A stretch of 64,000 nucleotides of DNA from Sulfitobacter sp. HGT1 (lineage in GTDB: Bacteria; Pseudomonadota; Alphaproteobacteria; Rhodobacterales; Rhodobacteraceae): contig NZ_BLWI01000011.1 in the NCBI RefSeq assembly GCF_013282155.1, positions 124,001 through 188,000 on the forward strand. Direction: 5' to 3'. A model generated the notes under the pieces. The model was not told the origin of the DNA. It ran no database searches and saw only the letters and a program-made list of their open reading frames with translations. The position numbers and the translations under genes were made by a program. Shown here piece by piece: positions 62,657-64,000 of this stretch. Numbering within the stretch: position 1 is the first letter of the stretch; each line of letters opens with the position of its first letter.

Positions 62657-63979
62657 ATGTCCCATATTTTTCCCCGTCATACCCGCAACCTCCCGCCGGT
62701 CGCTGTCAGCGGCAAAGGGTGCTATTTAACCGATGCCAGTGGCAAACAATATCTGGATGCATCTGGGGGGGCGGCAGTGTCGTGTCTTGGTCATGGCGAC
62801 GTCGAGGTGATCGACGCGATCAAGGCGCAGTTGGACAGTCTGGCCTATGCACACACGGGTTTTTTCACGTCTGAACCTGCCGAAACCCTTGCCGATCTGC
62901 TGATCAAACACGCCCCCGGTGATCTGGACCGCGTCTATCTGGTGTCCGGCGGGTCAGAGGCGGTCGAGGCCGCGCTCAAGCTGGCGCGCCAGTATCACGT
63001 GGAACGCGGCGAGCCGGAACGGGGCCGCATCATCGCCCGCAAGCAAAGCTATCACGGCAATACGATCGGGGCGCTGTCGGCAGGGGGCAATGAATGGCGT
63101 CGCGCGCAATTCGCGCCGCTGCTGCTGGACATCAGCCACATTGACCCGTGCTATGAATACCGCCTGAAGCGTGACGGTGAAACGCCCGAAGAATACGGCA
63201 TTCGCGCCGCGAACCTGCTTGAGGAAGAATTGCTGCGCGTCGGGCCTGAGACCGTCATGGCCTTTATCGCGGAACCTGTGGTGGGGGCGACCTCTGGCGC
63301 GTTGACCGCTGCACCGGGGTATTTCAAACGCATCCGCGAGATTTGCGATCAATACGGTGTTTTGCTGATCCTTGACGAGGTCATGTGCGGCATGGGGCGC
63401 ACCGGCGCGCTGTTTGCCTGCACTCAAGAGGGTGTTTCCCCCGATATCCTGTGTATCGCCAAGGGTTTGGGCGGCGGGTATCAACCCATCGGTGCCATGC
63501 TGTGTACCGCACATATCTATAAAACCATCCAGGACGGCACAGGGTTCTTCCAGCACGGGCATACTTATATCGGTCACCCTACGGCGGCGGCTGCCGGGGT
63601 TGCTGTTGTCTCTGCCGTGCTGGGCCGCGATCTGCTGTCCAATGTGCAGCGGCAGGGCGACACATTGCGCAATGCGTTGACCGCTGCCTTTGGGCAGCAC
63701 CCGAATGTTGGTGATATCCGGGGGCGTGGCCTGTTTATGGGGGTTGAAATGGTCGCCGACCGAGAGACAAAAGCCCCCTTTGATCCGTCCCGTGGTATCG
63801 CCGCCAAGATCAAGAAACATGGCTTCGAGAATGGCCTGATCTGCTATCCGATGTCCGGAACAATTGATGGCAAAACCGGAGATCACGTGCTGCTGGCCCC
63901 GCCTTTTATCATCACCGACGCGCAGATCGACGAATTGGTTGAAAAGCTGGGTAAAAGCATCACCCAAGCGCTGGCCTGA
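62657..63979 (+). CDS. Class III aminotransferase
   Basis: A 440-residue PLP aminotransferase. SGGAAVSCLGHGDVEVIDAI, VSGGSEAVEAALKLARQYH, RKQSYHGNTIGALSAGGNEW, LILDEVMCGMGRTGALF with the cofactor Asp, and the Schiff-base lysine in CIAKGLGGGYQPIGAML are all present. It is of the omega-amino-acid/diamine type and differs from gabT at 48643. It would convert an amine to an aldehyde or transfer nitrogen to a keto acid. The gene is complete; its stop lies inside the terminator stem. Confidence 0.92.
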   Translation: MSHIFPRHTRNLPPVAVSGKGCYLTDASGKQYLDASGGAAVSCLGHGDVEVIDAIKAQLDSLAYAHTGFFTSEPAETLADLLIKHAPGDLDRVYLVSGGSEAVEAALKLARQYHVERGEPERGRIIARKQSYHGNTIGALSAGGNEWRRAQFAPLLLDISHIDPCYEYRLKRDGETPEEYGIRAANLLEEELLRVGPETVMAFIAEPVVGATSGALTAAPGYFKRIREICDQYGVLLILDEVMCGMGRTGALFACTQEGVSPDILCIAKGLGGGYQPIGAMLCTAHIYKTIQDGTGFFQHGHTYIGHPTAAAAGVAVVSAVLGRDLLSNVQRQGDTLRNALTAAFGQHPNVGDIRGRGLFMGVEMVADRETKAPFDPSRGIAAKIKKHGFENGLICYPMSGTIDGKTGDHVLLAPPFIITDAQIDELVEKLGKSITQALA

Positions 63980-63998
63980 CCGTCAGGTCAGGGTTTTT
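63975..63998 (+). terminator. Terminator of the TRAP/amine operon
   Basis: CCTGACC (63975-63981), loop GTCA, GGTCAGG (63986-63992), then GTTTTT. The aminotransferase stop codon (63977-63979) is within the left arm, so the operon ends here. Confidence 0.88.
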
Positions 63999-64000
63999 GC

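Overview
The window looks like chromosome of a marine alphaproteobacterium of the Rhodobacteraceae (Roseobacter group). The grounds are a PhyR-NepR-EcfG general stress locus, a hemD-mitofilin-hemY cluster, a cytochrome c2-type protein, TAXI-TRAP and dipeptide-type uptake systems, moderately high GC with tightly packed operons, and a short 3'-end sequence element I remember from this family. I saw no rRNA, tRNA, CRISPR, transposase, integrase or prophage block. The one phage-like name (a holin-superfamily protein) is an ordinary YqjE-type membrane protein.

Layout. 1-2056: the 3' part of a 2-ketoacid (indolepyruvate-type) oxidoreductase subunit converging on a 2H-phosphoesterase-like DUF1045 gene. 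2087-9550: a complete xylose system, xylFHG-xylB-xylA on the minus strand and a divergent ROK repressor across a palindrome. 9547-14822: an FG-GAP/UnbV protein overlapping the ROK gene, a diheme peroxidase, an aminotransferase, a metallo-beta-lactamase-fold hydrolase and DUF2853. 15058-21497: housekeeping genes (EVE domain, YciI, gpsA, tsaD, hemD, mitofilin, hemY). 21653-25832: copper P-type ATPase, FAH-family hydrolase, zeta-class GST and cytochrome c. 25889-36782: a peptide-type ABC transporter operon with peptidase, SDR, GNAT and TPR genes, whose binding protein is separated from the permeases by HdeA-like, histone-deacetylase-like and small membrane genes. 36927-40833: Hsp70-like, M20 deacylase, class V aminotransferase. 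41127-47890: envelope and stress genes with the general stress response (GSR) core (phyR / nepR-ecfG-kinase). 47912-63979: amine and nitrogen metabolism.

Two themes stand out. First, four sites matching the EcfG promoter pattern (GGAAC, 16-17 bp, then a -10 ending in GTT) link the GSR core to nearby genes. They comprise a near-perfect inverted repeat that can serve both phyR and nepR-ecfG, plus sites before a YqjD/YqjE pair, an HdeA-like periplasmic protein and a 52-residue membrane protein.

Second, 52207-63979 reads as one unit ending in a clear terminator: TAXI-TRAP binding protein and fused permease, nitrilase-type amidase, a large fold-type-I decarboxylase with a receiver-like N-terminal region, an ATP-grasp ligase, a C45-type Ntn hydrolase/acyltransferase and a class III aminotransferase. 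The mix of amide-forming, amide-breaking, decarboxylating and transaminating enzymes behind an uptake system suggests an undescribed route for an amine or amino-acid derivative. The substrate cannot be read from the sequence. A divergently regulated GABA-type aminotransferase and a membrane-anchored glutamate-synthase-like protein lie just upstream.
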